A stretch of 64,000 bases of DNA from an uncultured Oscillospiraceae bacterium. GTDB lineage: Bacteria > Bacillota > Clostridia > Oscillospirales > Acutalibacteraceae. The notes under the pieces were generated by a model. The model ran no database searches, was not told where the DNA came from, and saw only the letters and a list, made by a program, of their open reading frames with translations. A program made the position numbers and the translations under genes. The DNA lies in the NCBI GenBank assembly GCA_905193225.1, contig CAJJNV010000007.1, forward strand, positions 18,102 through 82,101. The letters run 5' to 3'. How positions within the stretch are numbered: position 1 is the first letter of the stretch; each line of letters opens with the position of its first letter. Positions 36,696-46,900 of this stretch are shown one piece after another.

Positions 36696-36903
36696 TTGCT
36701 ATCCCTCATTTTCATTTTTTCTTTAAGACCTTAACATCTTATTTTCATTGTCATTTTACCACATTTCTGCGAACCTTTCCACAAAAATAAAATAAAAAAA
36801 AAAAATATAAAAAAAATAGGTTTTAGGGGCTGTTATTTAGACGAACAATGTGGTAAAATGGAAAAGAATACAGAAATCTTTTTTTATATAGAAGGTTAAG
36901 TCT

Positions 36904-38367
36904 ATGGATAAACAATATGACGTTATAATTGCCGGATGCGGAGTGGGAGGACTCTACTGTGCCCTCAACATTCCCGAGGACAAAAAGGTGCTGCTTCTTT
37001 GCAAGGACGAAATGCTGCTTTCAAATACCGCTCTCGCCCAGGGAGGAGTCGCCGCCGTTCTCGACACCGCAAACGATTCCTACGACCTCCATTTCAACGA
37101 CACATTGATCGCAGGCCGTCAGGAAAACAACCACGATTCGGTGCGTGTACTTGTTACCGAAGGACCTAAGGATGTCCGCCGGATATACGAGGAATTTGAC
37201 GTTGATTTCGACAAAACCGAAACCGGCGAGCTTAATTCCACCCTCGAAGGCGGTCACAGTCGACGCAGAATAGTACACCACAAGGATTCCACCGGATATG
37301 AAATTGCCTATCGTCTTTGCGAAGCGGTCAAAAAGAGGAAGAACGTTGAAATTTCCGATTTTTCTGTGCTTTTCAACCTCAAGCGGTTTGACGGAGGATT
37401 TTTTGCATACATTTTGAAGGATGATGTGCCACATATTGTGGCCACGCCTTACGTGGTTCTTGCCACCGGCGGAATAGGTCAGGTATACCGCTATACCACC
37501 AACTCGGCCATTGCTACCGGCGACGGAATCCGTCTCGCATACGACCTCGGCTGTAAAATTGCCCATCTCGATTATGTCCAGTTCCATCCCACCTCTTTCG
37601 CCGCCGACAAAACCAGCCGCCAGAAGTTTCTCATAAGCGAAGCGGTCAGGGGCGAGGGCGCATATCTTCTCAACTGCCACAAGGAACGCTTTATGCACCT
37701 TTACGATAAGCGGCTTGAGCTTGCTCCCCGCGATGTTGTGGCAAAATCGATAATTCTCGAAAGCCGCCGTCTGGCAAACGAAGATTTCTATCTCGACATT
37801 GCATATAAGGGCGAGGAATTCCTCAAAAATCGCTTCCCCATGATTTACGAAAAGTGCCTTGAAAAGGGCGTAGATATAACCAAGGAGCCTATTCCCATCT
37901 TCCCCTGCCAGCACTATCTTATGGGCGGAATTGATGTTAACCTGAATTCCAAAACCGATATCGACCGTCTCTATGCGGTGGGCGAATGCTCCCACACCGG
38001 AGTGCACGGCGCCAACCGCCTTGCATCCAACTCCCTGCTTGAAGCCCTCGTTTTCGGCCGCCGCTCGGCCGAGGACATCACCAAAAAGAGCGAGGGCGAG
38101 CGTTTTGTACCCCCTGAATTCCCCGAGATTCCCGATATTTCGGGCGCACCCGTTCCCAAGGATATAGATAAGACTATAAATGATATTATGCAGCGTTCCA
38201 CCTTTGTTATTCCCGACCTTTCGGCCTGCCAGACCGGAATCAAGCAGGTCGACCGCTACCTCGAACGCCTTAAGAGCGGTCATTTTGCGATCACAAGGGA
38301 ATACTGCGAAGCCCTGTCTCTCGCCACCGTGGCGCACATTATCTTAAAGGAGAAATTAAGCAAATGA
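36904..38367 (+). CDS. nadB: L-aspartate oxidase
   Basis: 487-residue flavoprotein that oxidises aspartate to iminoaspartate, the first step of de novo NAD synthesis. FAD site GCGVGGLYCALNIP (about 11-24) and SNTALAQGGVAAVLD; the active-site regions HHKDSTGYEI, QFHPTSF, ISEAVRGEG and CSHTGVHGANRLASNSLLEA are intact. The C-terminal helical domain is short, compared with about 530 in E. coli. nadC overlaps its end by four bases. nadA, usually beside it, is not in this run. Confidence 0.95.
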   Translation: MDKQYDVIIAGCGVGGLYCALNIPEDKKVLLLCKDEMLLSNTALAQGGVAAVLDTANDSYDLHFNDTLIAGRQENNHDSVRVLVTEGPKDVRRIYEEFDVDFDKTETGELNSTLEGGHSRRRIVHHKDSTGYEIAYRLCEAVKKRKNVEISDFSVLFNLKRFDGGFFAYILKDDVPHIVATPYVVLATGGIGQVYRYTTNSAIATGDGIRLAYDLGCKIAHLDYVQFHPTSFAADKTSRQKFLISEAVRGEGAYLLNCHKERFMHLYDKRLELAPRDVVAKSIILESRRLANEDFYLDIAYKGEEFLKNRFPMIYEKCLEKGVDITKEPIPIFPCQHYLMGGIDVNLNSKTDIDRLYAVGECSHTGVHGANRLASNSLLEALVFGRRSAEDITKKSEGERFVPPEFPEIPDISGAPVPKDIDKTINDIMQRSTFVIPDLSACQTGIKQVDRYLERLKSGHFAITREYCEALSLATVAHIILKEKLSK

Positions 38368-39206
38368 TACTGCCTAAATTCACGGTCGACGACATTATCA
38401 TAACCGCCCTTAAAGAAGATATAAACTATATAGACGTCGCAACCGACCTTACCCTCGACGAACAAAACATTCAGCAGGGTGTTTTTCTTGCCAAGGCAAG
38501 CGGTGTGCTTTGCGGAATAGACGCAGCGCTGCGGGTTTTCGAGCTGCTCAGCGACAAGTTTGAATACTCGGTTTATAAAAAGGACGGCGACAGAATAGAA
38601 AAGGGCGACATTATCGCCGAGATAAAAGGACCGGTCACATTCCTTTTAAAGGGTGAACGCACGGCCCTCAACATCCTTCAGCATATGTCGGGCATTGCCA
38701 CCGAAACGGCCAAGTGCGTCGACCTTGTTAAGGGTACAAAGGCAAGTATTGCCGACACAAGAAAGACCCTTCCCGGTCTCCGCGCTTTGCAGAAATATGC
38801 CGTCACCTGCGGCGGAGGAAAGAACCACCGCTACAACCTTTCCGACTGCGCCATGTTAAAGGACAACCACATCGACGCCTGCGGCGGAATCGAAAAGGCG
38901 GTATCCGTTTTAAGAGAAAAAATAGGCCACACCGTTAAAATAGAGGTCGAGACCCGCAACCTCGACGAGGTTGAGCAGGCCCTGCGCGCAAAAGCCGACA
39001 TAATTATGCTCGACAATATGGACAACGATACAATGAAAAAAGCGGTCGAGCTGATAGACGGCCGCGCCCTTTCCGAAGCCTCGGGCGGCATAACCCACGA
39101 CACCATCGCCGGCGTTGCAAAAACGGGAGTGGACATCATTTCCGTAGGTGCGCTGACCCATTCGGTCAAGGCTTTCGACATATCTATGAAGATAAAGAAG
39201 CTATGA
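38364..39206 (+). CDS. nadC: Nicotinate-nucleotide pyrophosphorylase (carboxylating)
   Basis: 280-residue quinolinate phosphoribosyltransferase. Motifs: TRKTLPGLRALQKYAVTCGG (PRPP/quinolinate site), LKDNHID, EVETRNLDEVEQAL, IMLDNM and EASGGI. It turns quinolinate into nicotinate mononucleotide. The start overlaps nadB (ATGA), and its end overlaps ruvX by four bases. Confidence 0.96.
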   Translation: MILPKFTVDDIIITALKEDINYIDVATDLTLDEQNIQQGVFLAKASGVLCGIDAALRVFELLSDKFEYSVYKKDGDRIEKGDIIAEIKGPVTFLLKGERTALNILQHMSGIATETAKCVDLVKGTKASIADTRKTLPGLRALQKYAVTCGGGKNHRYNLSDCAMLKDNHIDACGGIEKAVSVLREKIGHTVKIEVETRNLDEVEQALRAKADIIMLDNMDNDTMKKAVELIDGRALSEASGGITHDTIAGVAKTGVDIISVGALTHSVKAFDISMKIKKL

Positions 39207-39631
39207 TAATTCTTTGCGTTGATTACGGAGACGCCAGAACGGGCCTTGCGGTTTGCGACAGGTCGGAAATTCTGGCAAGTCCCCTTTGCACGGTATTTGA
39301 AAAGGACAAAAATGCCCTTATACAAAAAATATCGCAGGTTGCTAAGGAACGCAAGGCCGAGCTTATAGTGGTGGGTGATCCGGTCAATATGGACGGCAGC
39401 CGAGGCTTTCGATCGGAACAGTGCCGGCAGTTTGCCGGGGAATTATCGGATTTTTGCGGTATTCCTTTCGATATGTGCGACGAACGGCTTACCACCGTCG
39501 CGGCACACAATGCCCTTAATTTCACCGATACGCGGGGAAAAAAGCGCAAAAACGTTGTGGACACCCTTTCGGCGGTCATGATACTTGAAGGATATATGGC
39601 AAGGAGAAAATCCGCCGGCGCAAGCGATTAA
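39203..39631 (+). CDS. ruvX: Putative Holliday-junction resolvase / pre-16S rRNA nuclease YqgF
   Basis: 142-residue RNase H-fold protein. First metal motif in LCVDYGDARTGLAVCD, middle LIVVGDPVNMDGSRG, then CDERLTTVAAH and the final acidic motif VVDTLSAVMIL. The family acts in 16S rRNA maturation and possibly recombination. It is coupled to nadC by a four-base overlap, so it is expressed with the NAD genes. Confidence 0.92.
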   Translation: MIILCVDYGDARTGLAVCDRSEILASPLCTVFEKDKNALIQKISQVAKERKAELIVVGDPVNMDGSRGFRSEQCRQFAGELSDFCGIPFDMCDERLTTVAAHNALNFTDTRGKKRKNVVDTLSAVMILEGYMARRKSAGASD

Positions 39632-39736
39632 CGGCGCTTTAGTTTAACAGAAACCCAAAACGAGCGTCCGAGCGATACGGAGCATAAAGATAACGCACCA
39701 GTTCAAAACAGATAATCGGCTACGGAAGTGATTTTT

Positions 39737-42175
39737 GTGAAAAGACCGTTTTTTACGGTAGGATTTGCATTTTTCGCGGGTAATTTACTTGCTCTTCTGT
39801 TTTCAAAATTGATTCCGCTTTGGGCGGCCATAACCCTTCTCATTGCTGCGGCAGTCTGCGGGGCGCTTTGCAAAGTTTTAGAGGGCGGCGCAGTGTTCAA
39901 AAATACCACTGCTGCCCTCTTTTCTTTTTCGGCGGGGATTTTGGCGGCTATTCTTTCGACGGCCGTTTTTATATACCCCCTAAGCGATTTTTCCGATAAG
40001 CAAATAAACTTTTTGGCCAAGGTTATTGGAAATGTCGAATATAACGACGGCTACACGGTTGTTCCGGTGAAGGCCGACCTGAATTGGAAAAACATTATTG
40101 AAGATGAAAAATCGACCGACCCGCAATTCTCCGACAAAACCGACAACCAAACCGACAACAGCACAAACAGCACAAAGGGCACAAGCGGCACCTACAGCAA
40201 CAGCATAACAAACGGCACCGGCGTTGATAACATCGGTACCGATACTAACGGCGCAAACGTCACAGGCAGCGATAACGTCAGTGCCGATGCCCATAACGAT
40301 AACGGTGAGATCAGCGGCAACGACAACATCGCAGGCACAGGCAGCGGTAATACCGTAAATGCCGATAACAGCGACAGCTCCGACAGTCTTTCCGCCACGA
40401 TTATTTTGCGGGTTAAAAAACCGATAAACACATCTCCCGGCGACAGGGTTGACTGTATCGCCACTCTCAGCGACCCGCTGGCCGCATCGGACGGACAGCA
40501 GTTTTTAAGCCCGGTTTATCTATCCGGCGATTGCAGCAGCATTACCGTCACCGGCAAGGGCACAAAGGACCTGCTCTGCGCAGCTCAGATTTGCAAAAAA
40601 GCCATTGTCAACAGCGTGTTTTCGGTATTTTCCGATGATGTAGCGGGACTTATGACCGGCATCTCATTAAGCTTTACCGATCAAACTCCCTATTACATAA
40701 CCCGTGCATTAAGAATATGCTCTCTTTCCCATCTGACCTCGGTTTCCGGCCTGCACATCACCCTTCTGGCCGGCATAATAGCCTCTCTTCTTTCAAAGCT
40801 GAAAGGACGCAAGCTTTCGGGAATTTTGTCTCTTCTTCTTATATGGGCATTTGTTTTCATTTCGGGAATGCGGCTTCCCGCCATAAGAGCGGCGCTTATG
40901 ATGACGGTTATGATAGCGGGAGAATTCTTTCTCCGCCGGGCCGATTCCCTCAATTCCCTGGGACTTTCCTGCCTGCTGATATGTATGTTCATTCCCTTTT
41001 CGGCCGCCGACGTGGGCTTCATCTGTTCTGTGCTTGCCACCCTCGGAATCGTCACTTTGGCAACGCCGATCGGCAATTTCTTTTCAAGACATCTTAAAAA
41101 CAAAAGATTCCTGCGCCGCCTCATTCCCATAACCGACCTTGTTTCCATAACCTTAAGCTCCATGGTGTTCAGTTTACCGATACTGGTTTATTGCTTCGGA
41201 AGCTTTTCCTTTATTTCGGTCATTTCCAACATTCTCGTGACACCCTTTGCGGTGGTTTGCGTTGTGGGGTGCATCTTCGGCGGAGCGCTTTCGCTTCTTC
41301 CCGTTATAGGATTTATCGGCTATCCCCTGCTGCTTTGCGGCGGAGCGGTGGCAAAGTATTTTATATGGATAACCGGCCTTCTTTCAAAAATTCCCTTTGC
41401 GTCGGTATACACGCGATACGAGGCCATTTATGTCTTTCTCGTGATATTCTATCTTGTATTGCTGCTTGCCTTTATAAAGCGGCGTAATGATAAGGTGCTC
41501 AAAAAACGCACCGTAGCCCTTGTATCGATCATAATATCCTGTTCGCTGGCCGTTTGCTGCGCCGCTGCGGCGGTGGTGGACGGCAGCACATACGCCCTTT
41601 ACAGCTGCGGCAGGGAGAAAAATACCGCTCTGCTGATAATTCACCAAAACAAGGCAATAATTATCGGCTGCGATAAAAAGCCGTCGGTCAACTATGAAAT
41701 GCTCAGCATTATGCGAAACAGCGGCATAGAAAGTCCAGAGCTTTTCATTCCACTTAAAGATTCATCGCCGCTGGGCGCATATTACATAACAAACAGCTGC
41801 TCGCCGAAGGCCGTTGCCGTGGCCGATAACGAGCAGTATCTGAGCCTCCTTTTAAAGCCTGCCCGGTCCCCGATTTTGACGCTTAGCGACCTTTTGAACG
41901 GCAGCCTTCAAGGTGCAGACGATTTAGGCGATTTAAGCAATTTAGGCAATCTTTCCTTTTCCTTTGATCCGTCCCTTTCGGGGGCTGCAATAAATATGAA
42001 CGGGCAAATGATATTTGCCGGAGACAAAACTGCCGCATCGGGAAATTACGATTTTATCATTTCCCAAGGAGAATTCATCTTTTCGGACGGCAGCGTGTAC
42101 AAAGCCGAAGGCGCTCGAATTAAAACCGTTTTTTCCAAAACCACTGTCAGGAGATTTGATCAATGGCCAAAATAA
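39737..42175 (+). CDS. comEC: ComEC/Rec2-type DNA uptake channel
   Basis: 812-residue membrane protein. N-terminal helices, the external DUF4131/OB-like domain (about 90-270), the competence core with HLTSVSGLHITLLAG (about 335) and FISGMRLPAIRAALMM, eight or so helices, and a C-terminal soluble domain (about 620-812) related to the metallo-beta-lactamase region but without a recognisable HxHxDH. The external domain contains a low-complexity Thr/Asn/Ser/Gly/Asp insert of about 90 residues (40120-40395). Start: GTG at 39737 with GGAAG eight bases upstream; a GTG at 39728 is the alternative. No other competence gene is seen in the window. Confidence 0.9.
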   Translation: MKRPFFTVGFAFFAGNLLALLFSKLIPLWAAITLLIAAAVCGALCKVLEGGAVFKNTTAALFSFSAGILAAILSTAVFIYPLSDFSDKQINFLAKVIGNVEYNDGYTVVPVKADLNWKNIIEDEKSTDPQFSDKTDNQTDNSTNSTKGTSGTYSNSITNGTGVDNIGTDTNGANVTGSDNVSADAHNDNGEISGNDNIAGTGSGNTVNADNSDSSDSLSATIILRVKKPINTSPGDRVDCIATLSDPLAASDGQQFLSPVYLSGDCSSITVTGKGTKDLLCAAQICKKAIVNSVFSVFSDDVAGLMTGISLSFTDQTPYYITRALRICSLSHLTSVSGLHITLLAGIIASLLSKLKGRKLSGILSLLLIWAFVFISGMRLPAIRAALMMTVMIAGEFFLRRADSLNSLGLSCLLICMFIPFSAADVGFICSVLATLGIVTLATPIGNFFSRHLKNKRFLRRLIPITDLVSITLSSMVFSLPILVYCFGSFSFISVISNILVTPFAVVCVVGCIFGGALSLLPVIGFIGYPLLLCGGAVAKYFIWITGLLSKIPFASVYTRYEAIYVFLVIFYLVLLLAFIKRRNDKVLKKRTVALVSIIISCSLAVCCAAAAVVDGSTYALYSCGREKNTALLIIHQNKAIIIGCDKKPSVNYEMLSIMRNSGIESPELFIPLKDSSPLGAYYITNSCSPKAVAVADNEQYLSLLLKPARSPILTLSDLLNGSLQGADDLGDLSNLGNLSFSFDPSLSGAAINMNGQMIFAGDKTAASGNYDFIISQGEFIFSDGSVYKAEGARIKTVFSKTTVRRFDQWPK

Positions 42176-43218
42176 CCGAAGCAACACTGAAAAATCAGCT
42201 TAAATCGGGAAATCTTTCCCCATTTTATCTTATTTACGGGGACGAGGACTACCTTATCCGTCTATACGCCGACCGCATAATTTCGGTGGCAGGCGGTCCT
42301 TTTGCCGACTTCAACATTTCAAAATTTCCCGAAGCAACCGACCTGACCGAGGCGGTCAACGCCCTTTGCCAAATGCCGGCCATGGGAGAAAAACGGGTGG
42401 CCGCCGTTTACAATCCCGATACGGCAAAGCTTTCGCAAAAAAGTCTTGATCTTTTGGAAAAATACCTTTCAGACCCTTCCCCAACAAGCGTTTTGGTCAT
42501 CTATTTCATCGGCAAAGGCATCGGAAATTCCTCGGCCTCCAAAAAACTGACCTCCCTTGCCACAAAAAGCGGCAGTCTTTTAAAGCTCGACCGTTTATCC
42601 CGGGGCGATCTTATAAAAATTCTGTGCAAAGGTGCGGCAAACCGCGGTTGCTCTATGTCGTCGGGGGTGGCATCGCTGCTGCTTGACTATTGCGGCGACG
42701 ATTTAAACACCTTAAACCGGGAGCTTGAAAAGCTTCGAGCCTATGCCGGCAACCGTCAGATAACCGACGGGGACATAAAACTGCTCTGCCCAAAAAGCAT
42801 AACCGAGGACGCCTTCGATATGGTGAGATTTATAAATTCCGGCGACCTAAACGGCGCTTTGACGGTGCTCGGCCGTCTTTTTGCGGCGCGGCAGGATCCG
42901 CAGGCCATTTTCGGCGCGCTGGTTTATTCCTACATCAATCTTTTCAGGATTATATCGGCAAAAAAGAGCCGCATAAGTCTTGATGAAACCGCAAAAAGAT
43001 TTAATATGAAAAGTGCTTATCCTCTCACCAAATCGAGAAGAGACGCAGAAAGCCTCGGCGAGGACAAGATAAAGCAAAGCCTGCTCACCCTTGATCTTTG
43101 CGACAAAAGCCTTAAATCCTCCGCCGCCGACAGCAGACTGCTGCTCGAAGAGACCCTCGTAAAGCTCTATGGCATCTCGACGGGAAAGGTCAGCCAAAAA
43201 AGCGGTGGAACTGTATGA
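42163..43218 (+). CDS. holA: DNA polymerase III delta subunit
   Basis: 351-residue clamp-loader subunit that opens the beta clamp. N-terminal AAA+-like domain beginning with SPFYLIYGDEDYLI (about 19-32), the helical lid, and a C-terminal collar domain with RQDPQAIFGALVYSY. It lies right after comEC, a common Firmicute arrangement, overlapping it by 13 bases; AGGAGA precedes the ATG. It overlaps the next gene by four bases. Confidence 0.93.
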   Translation: MAKITEATLKNQLKSGNLSPFYLIYGDEDYLIRLYADRIISVAGGPFADFNISKFPEATDLTEAVNALCQMPAMGEKRVAAVYNPDTAKLSQKSLDLLEKYLSDPSPTSVLVIYFIGKGIGNSSASKKLTSLATKSGSLLKLDRLSRGDLIKILCKGAANRGCSMSSGVASLLLDYCGDDLNTLNRELEKLRAYAGNRQITDGDIKLLCPKSITEDAFDMVRFINSGDLNGALTVLGRLFAARQDPQAIFGALVYSYINLFRIISAKKSRISLDETAKRFNMKSAYPLTKSRRDAESLGEDKIKQSLLTLDLCDKSLKSSAADSRLLLEETLVKLYGISTGKVSQKSGGTV

Positions 43219-43829
43219 TAAAGCTGAAAGAGGCAATCATTGTCGAAGGAAAATACGATAAAATAAAGCTTTCGTCCATAGTCGACGGACTGATAATCAC
43301 CACCGACGGCTTCGGCATTTTTAAGGACAAAGAGAAACGGGAGCTTATAAAACTTTTGGCAAAAAAGCGGGGCATAATCATTTTAACCGACAGCGACAGC
43401 GCCGGTTTTCTCATCCGTTCCCACATCAAAGGTTTTGTTAAGGAAGGCGAGATAAAAAACGTCTTTGTGCCCGACATTTTCGGAAAGGAAAAACGCAAAA
43501 CCGCCCCTTCAAAGGAAGGTAAATTAGGCGTTGAAGGCATAAGCTGTGAAATTCTCGAAAGCGCCCTTAAAAAGGCGGGAATTGCAAATTTGCAGGGGCA
43601 GAACGAAGGGCAGAACCAAGGACAGGACAAACAGCCGCAGCAAAGGGAGGTCACAAAAACCGATCTTTTTGAGGACGGCCTTTCGGGAGGCGCCGACAGC
43701 AAAGCAAAGCGTGCCCTGCTTTTATCACAGCTTGGCCTTCCCCGGCGTATGAGCACTAACACACTTCTCGAGGCCATAAATGCCCTTTATTCTTATGAAG
43801 AATATAAACAGGCGCTTTCCCGCATATAA
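43215..43829 (+). CDS. rnmV: Ribonuclease M5-like Toprim protein
   Basis: 204 residues. N-terminal Toprim domain with glutamate in AIIVEGKYDK (about 10) and DxD in LTDSDSAGF (about 58-66), then the DUF4093-type C-terminal domain (TKTDLFEDGLSGG to NALYSYEEYKQAL). RNase M5 matures 5S rRNA. A Gln/Asn/Gly-rich insert (QNEGQNQGQDKQPQQ) separates the domains. It overlaps holA by four bases and ends 80 bases before a terminator. Confidence 0.88.
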   Translation: MIKLKEAIIVEGKYDKIKLSSIVDGLIITTDGFGIFKDKEKRELIKLLAKKRGIIILTDSDSAGFLIRSHIKGFVKEGEIKNVFVPDIFGKEKRKTAPSKEGKLGVEGISCEILESALKKAGIANLQGQNEGQNQGQDKQPQQREVTKTDLFEDGLSGGADSKAKRALLLSQLGLPRRMSTNTLLEAINALYSYEEYKQALSRI

Positions 43830-43908
43830 CATATAGATGAGCATATCCCGTCTTTAAAATATTGCCCGCCGTTGGATATCGGCAGGCTTTGATTTACAAT
43901 ATTTCAAA

Positions 43909-43943
43909 AAACCGGCGTTTCGCTTTTGACGAAACGCCGGTTT
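43909..43943. terminator. Bidirectional terminator
   Basis: AAACCGGCGTTTCG (43909-43922) and CGAAACGCCGGTTT (43930-43943) form a perfect 14-bp stem with a 7-base loop, A-rich before and T-rich after. It serves the converging rnmV and nifJ genes. Confidence 0.95.
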
Positions 43944-43971
43944 AATATTATGAGAAAACTTTTACGAGAAA

Positions 43972-46900
43972 TTATTTACCCTCGCTGAGTTTAACGAGAT
44001 GCTCGTATTTTTCTTTTGCGGTCTCCTCTGCCTCGGCAAAGAGTTCCTTTGCGCGCTCGGGGAAGGCTCTTTCAAGGGAGGTGTAACGAACCTCACCGTG
44101 AATAAAGTCATCGTAGGAAGCGGAGGGAGCCTTGGAATCAAGGTGGAAGGGATTCTCGCCCTTGTCGGCCTTGCGGGGATCATAGCGGAAGTTGAACCAA
44201 TATCCGGCCTGAACGGCGGCTTTTTCCTCGGCCTGGCTTGCGCCCATACCCTTGCGGATACCGTGATTGATGCAGGGAGCGTAAGCGATGATGATGGAGG
44301 GACCGTGATAGCTCTCGGCCTCGTGGAAGGCCTTGAGGCACTGATTGTAATCGGCGCCCATAGCCACCTGAGCAACATAAACATAGCCGTAGCTCATGGC
44401 GATTGCGGCAAGGTCTTTCTTCTTGACCTGCTTACCTGCGGCGGCAAACTGTGCCACTGCACCGGTAGGAGTGGATTTGGAAGCCTGTCCGCCGGTGTTG
44501 GAATAAACCTCGGTATCGAACACGAGAATGTTGACGTCCTCGTTCTGAGCGATAACGTGATCAAGTCCGCCGAAACCGATATCGTATGCCCAACCGTCGC
44601 CACCGAGGATCCACATGGACTTCTTGGCAAGATAGTCGGAGTTTTCTTTAAGTTCCTTAACGGCTTCGCACTTGCATTTGCTCTTTGCAAGCTCGGCCTT
44701 GAAGGCCTCTGCGGCGGGTGCGTTCTTAACGCCGTCGTCCATGGTATCAAGCCATTCCTTTGCGGCAGCCTTAAGGCCGTCGTTGTCGGAGTTCTCGATA
44801 ACATACTGTGCGTGATGTGCAAGACGCTCGCGGAGGGTCTTGTTGGCAAGCATCATACCGAAACCGTACTCGGCATTGTCCTCAAAAAGGGAGTTTGCCC
44901 ATGCGGGGCCGTGGCCCTTTTCGTTGACGGTGTAGGGAGTGGAGGGAGCCGAACCGCCCCAGATGGAAGAGCAGCCGGTGGCGTTGGCGATATACATTCT
45001 GTCACCGAAGAGCTGGGTTGCAAGCTTGGCATAGGGAGTTTCTCCGCAGCCTGCGCATGCGCCCGAGAACTCGAGCAGCGGCTGTTTGAACTGGCTTCCC
45101 TTAACGGTGGTGTCGGCAAATTTAGCGGCAACCTCTGCCTTCTTGGGCAGCTTCTGGCCGTAGTAGTAGCCTTCCTGCTCACAAAGCTGGGTGTCCAGCG
45201 GCTCCATCTCGAGAGCCTTGTTGCCCTTCATACCGGGGCAAACCTGAGCACAAACGCCGCAGCCGGTGCAGTCGAGAGCGGAAACGGTCATTGCAAATTT
45301 CATTCCTGCAAGGCCGGTCATATCCTTGGTCTTCATACCTGCGGGAGCCTTCTTGGCCTCGTCCTCGGTCATAGCAACCGGGCGGATTACGGCGTGGGGG
45401 CAAACATAGGAACAGAAGTTACACTGAATACAATTTTCGGGGATCCACTTGGGAACATTAACGGCGATACCGCGTTTTTCAAGAGCCGAGCTACCCAGGG
45501 GGAATGTACCGTCGGCAGAATCCACAAAGGTGGAAACGGGGAGCTTGTCTCCGCGCTGTGCATTAACGGGGGTAAGGATCTTTTCCTCATACTCCTTAAG
45601 AACAGGAGTCTCGGCAAGCACTTCCTTCTCGACGGCCTCGTCAACTGCGGTCTTCCAGGCAGCGGGAACGGTCACCTTGGAGAAGCCGTTAATACCGCGG
45701 TCGATGGCGGCATGGTTCATGGCTACGACCTTTTCGCCCTTCTTGCCATAGGACTTGGTGGCAGCTTCCTTCATAAGGGTAACGGCCTTGTCAGCGGGGA
45801 TGATCTTGGAAAGGGCAAAGAATGCAGCCTGAAGAATGGTGTTGGTGCGGTTTCCGAGACCCAGCTCCATTGCGATGTGGGTAGCGTCGATGGTGTAGAA
45901 CTTAATGTCGTTCTTGGCAATATACTGCTTCATCTTGGCGGGAAGATGCTTGTCAAGCTCTTCGCCTGTCCATGAGCAGTTAAGCAGGAATGTACCGCCC
46001 TTTTTGATATCCTCAACGATGTCGTATTTGTCGACATAGGAGGGATTGTGGCAGGCGACAAAGTCGGCCTGATTGATGTAATAGGTGGAGGTTATGGGCT
46101 TTTTACCGAATCTTAAGTGGGATATGGTAACGCCGCCCGACTTTTTGGAGTCGTAAGCAAAATAGCCCTGAGCATAAAGGTTGGTATTATCGCCGATGAT
46201 CTTGATGGAGTTTTTGTTGGCGCCGACGGTACCGTCTGATCCGAGACCCCAGAATTTGCAGGATGTCGTTCCCTTGGGGGTGGTATCGGGATGTTCTTTT
46301 TCTTTAAGAGAAAGCTTGGTAACATCGTCCTCGATGCCGATGGTAAAGCGCTTTTTGGGAGACTTTGCGTCCATATTGCGGTAAACGGCGATGATCTGGG
46401 AAGGAGTGGTGTCCTTGGAGCCGAGACCGTAACGGCCGGTATATACCGGAACATCGGCAAATTTAGTGTCTCTGAGGGCGGCAACAATGTCGAGATAAAG
46501 GGGCTCGCCGATGGAGCCGGGCTCCTTGGTGCGGTCGAGAACGCTTATCTTCTTAACGGTTTTAGGCATAGCTGCAAGCAGATGCTTAACCGAGAAGGGA
46601 CGGTATAGATGAACCTTGACAAGGCCGACCTTTTCGCCGTTTTTATTGAGATAATCGATGGTCTCTTCGATGGTATTACATACCGAACCCATGGCGATGA
46701 TGACCTTTTCGGCATCTCTTGCGCCATAGTAGTTAAAGAGCTTATATTTAGTGCCGAGCTTTTCGTTAACGGCCTTCATATAATCCTCAACAACGCCGAC
46801 AACCTTGTCGTAGTATACGTTGGAGGCTTCTCTTGCCTGGAAGAAAATATCCGGGTTCTGAGCGGTTCCGCGCTGTACGGGATGCTCAGGATTGAGAGCG

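Noticed and set aside
37021..38337. 438-codon open frame opposite nadB
   Set aside because: Antisense shadow of a conserved enzyme, with no translation signals.
43999..45975. 658-codon open frame opposite nifJ
   Set aside because: Same reason: a codon-bias shadow of PFOR.
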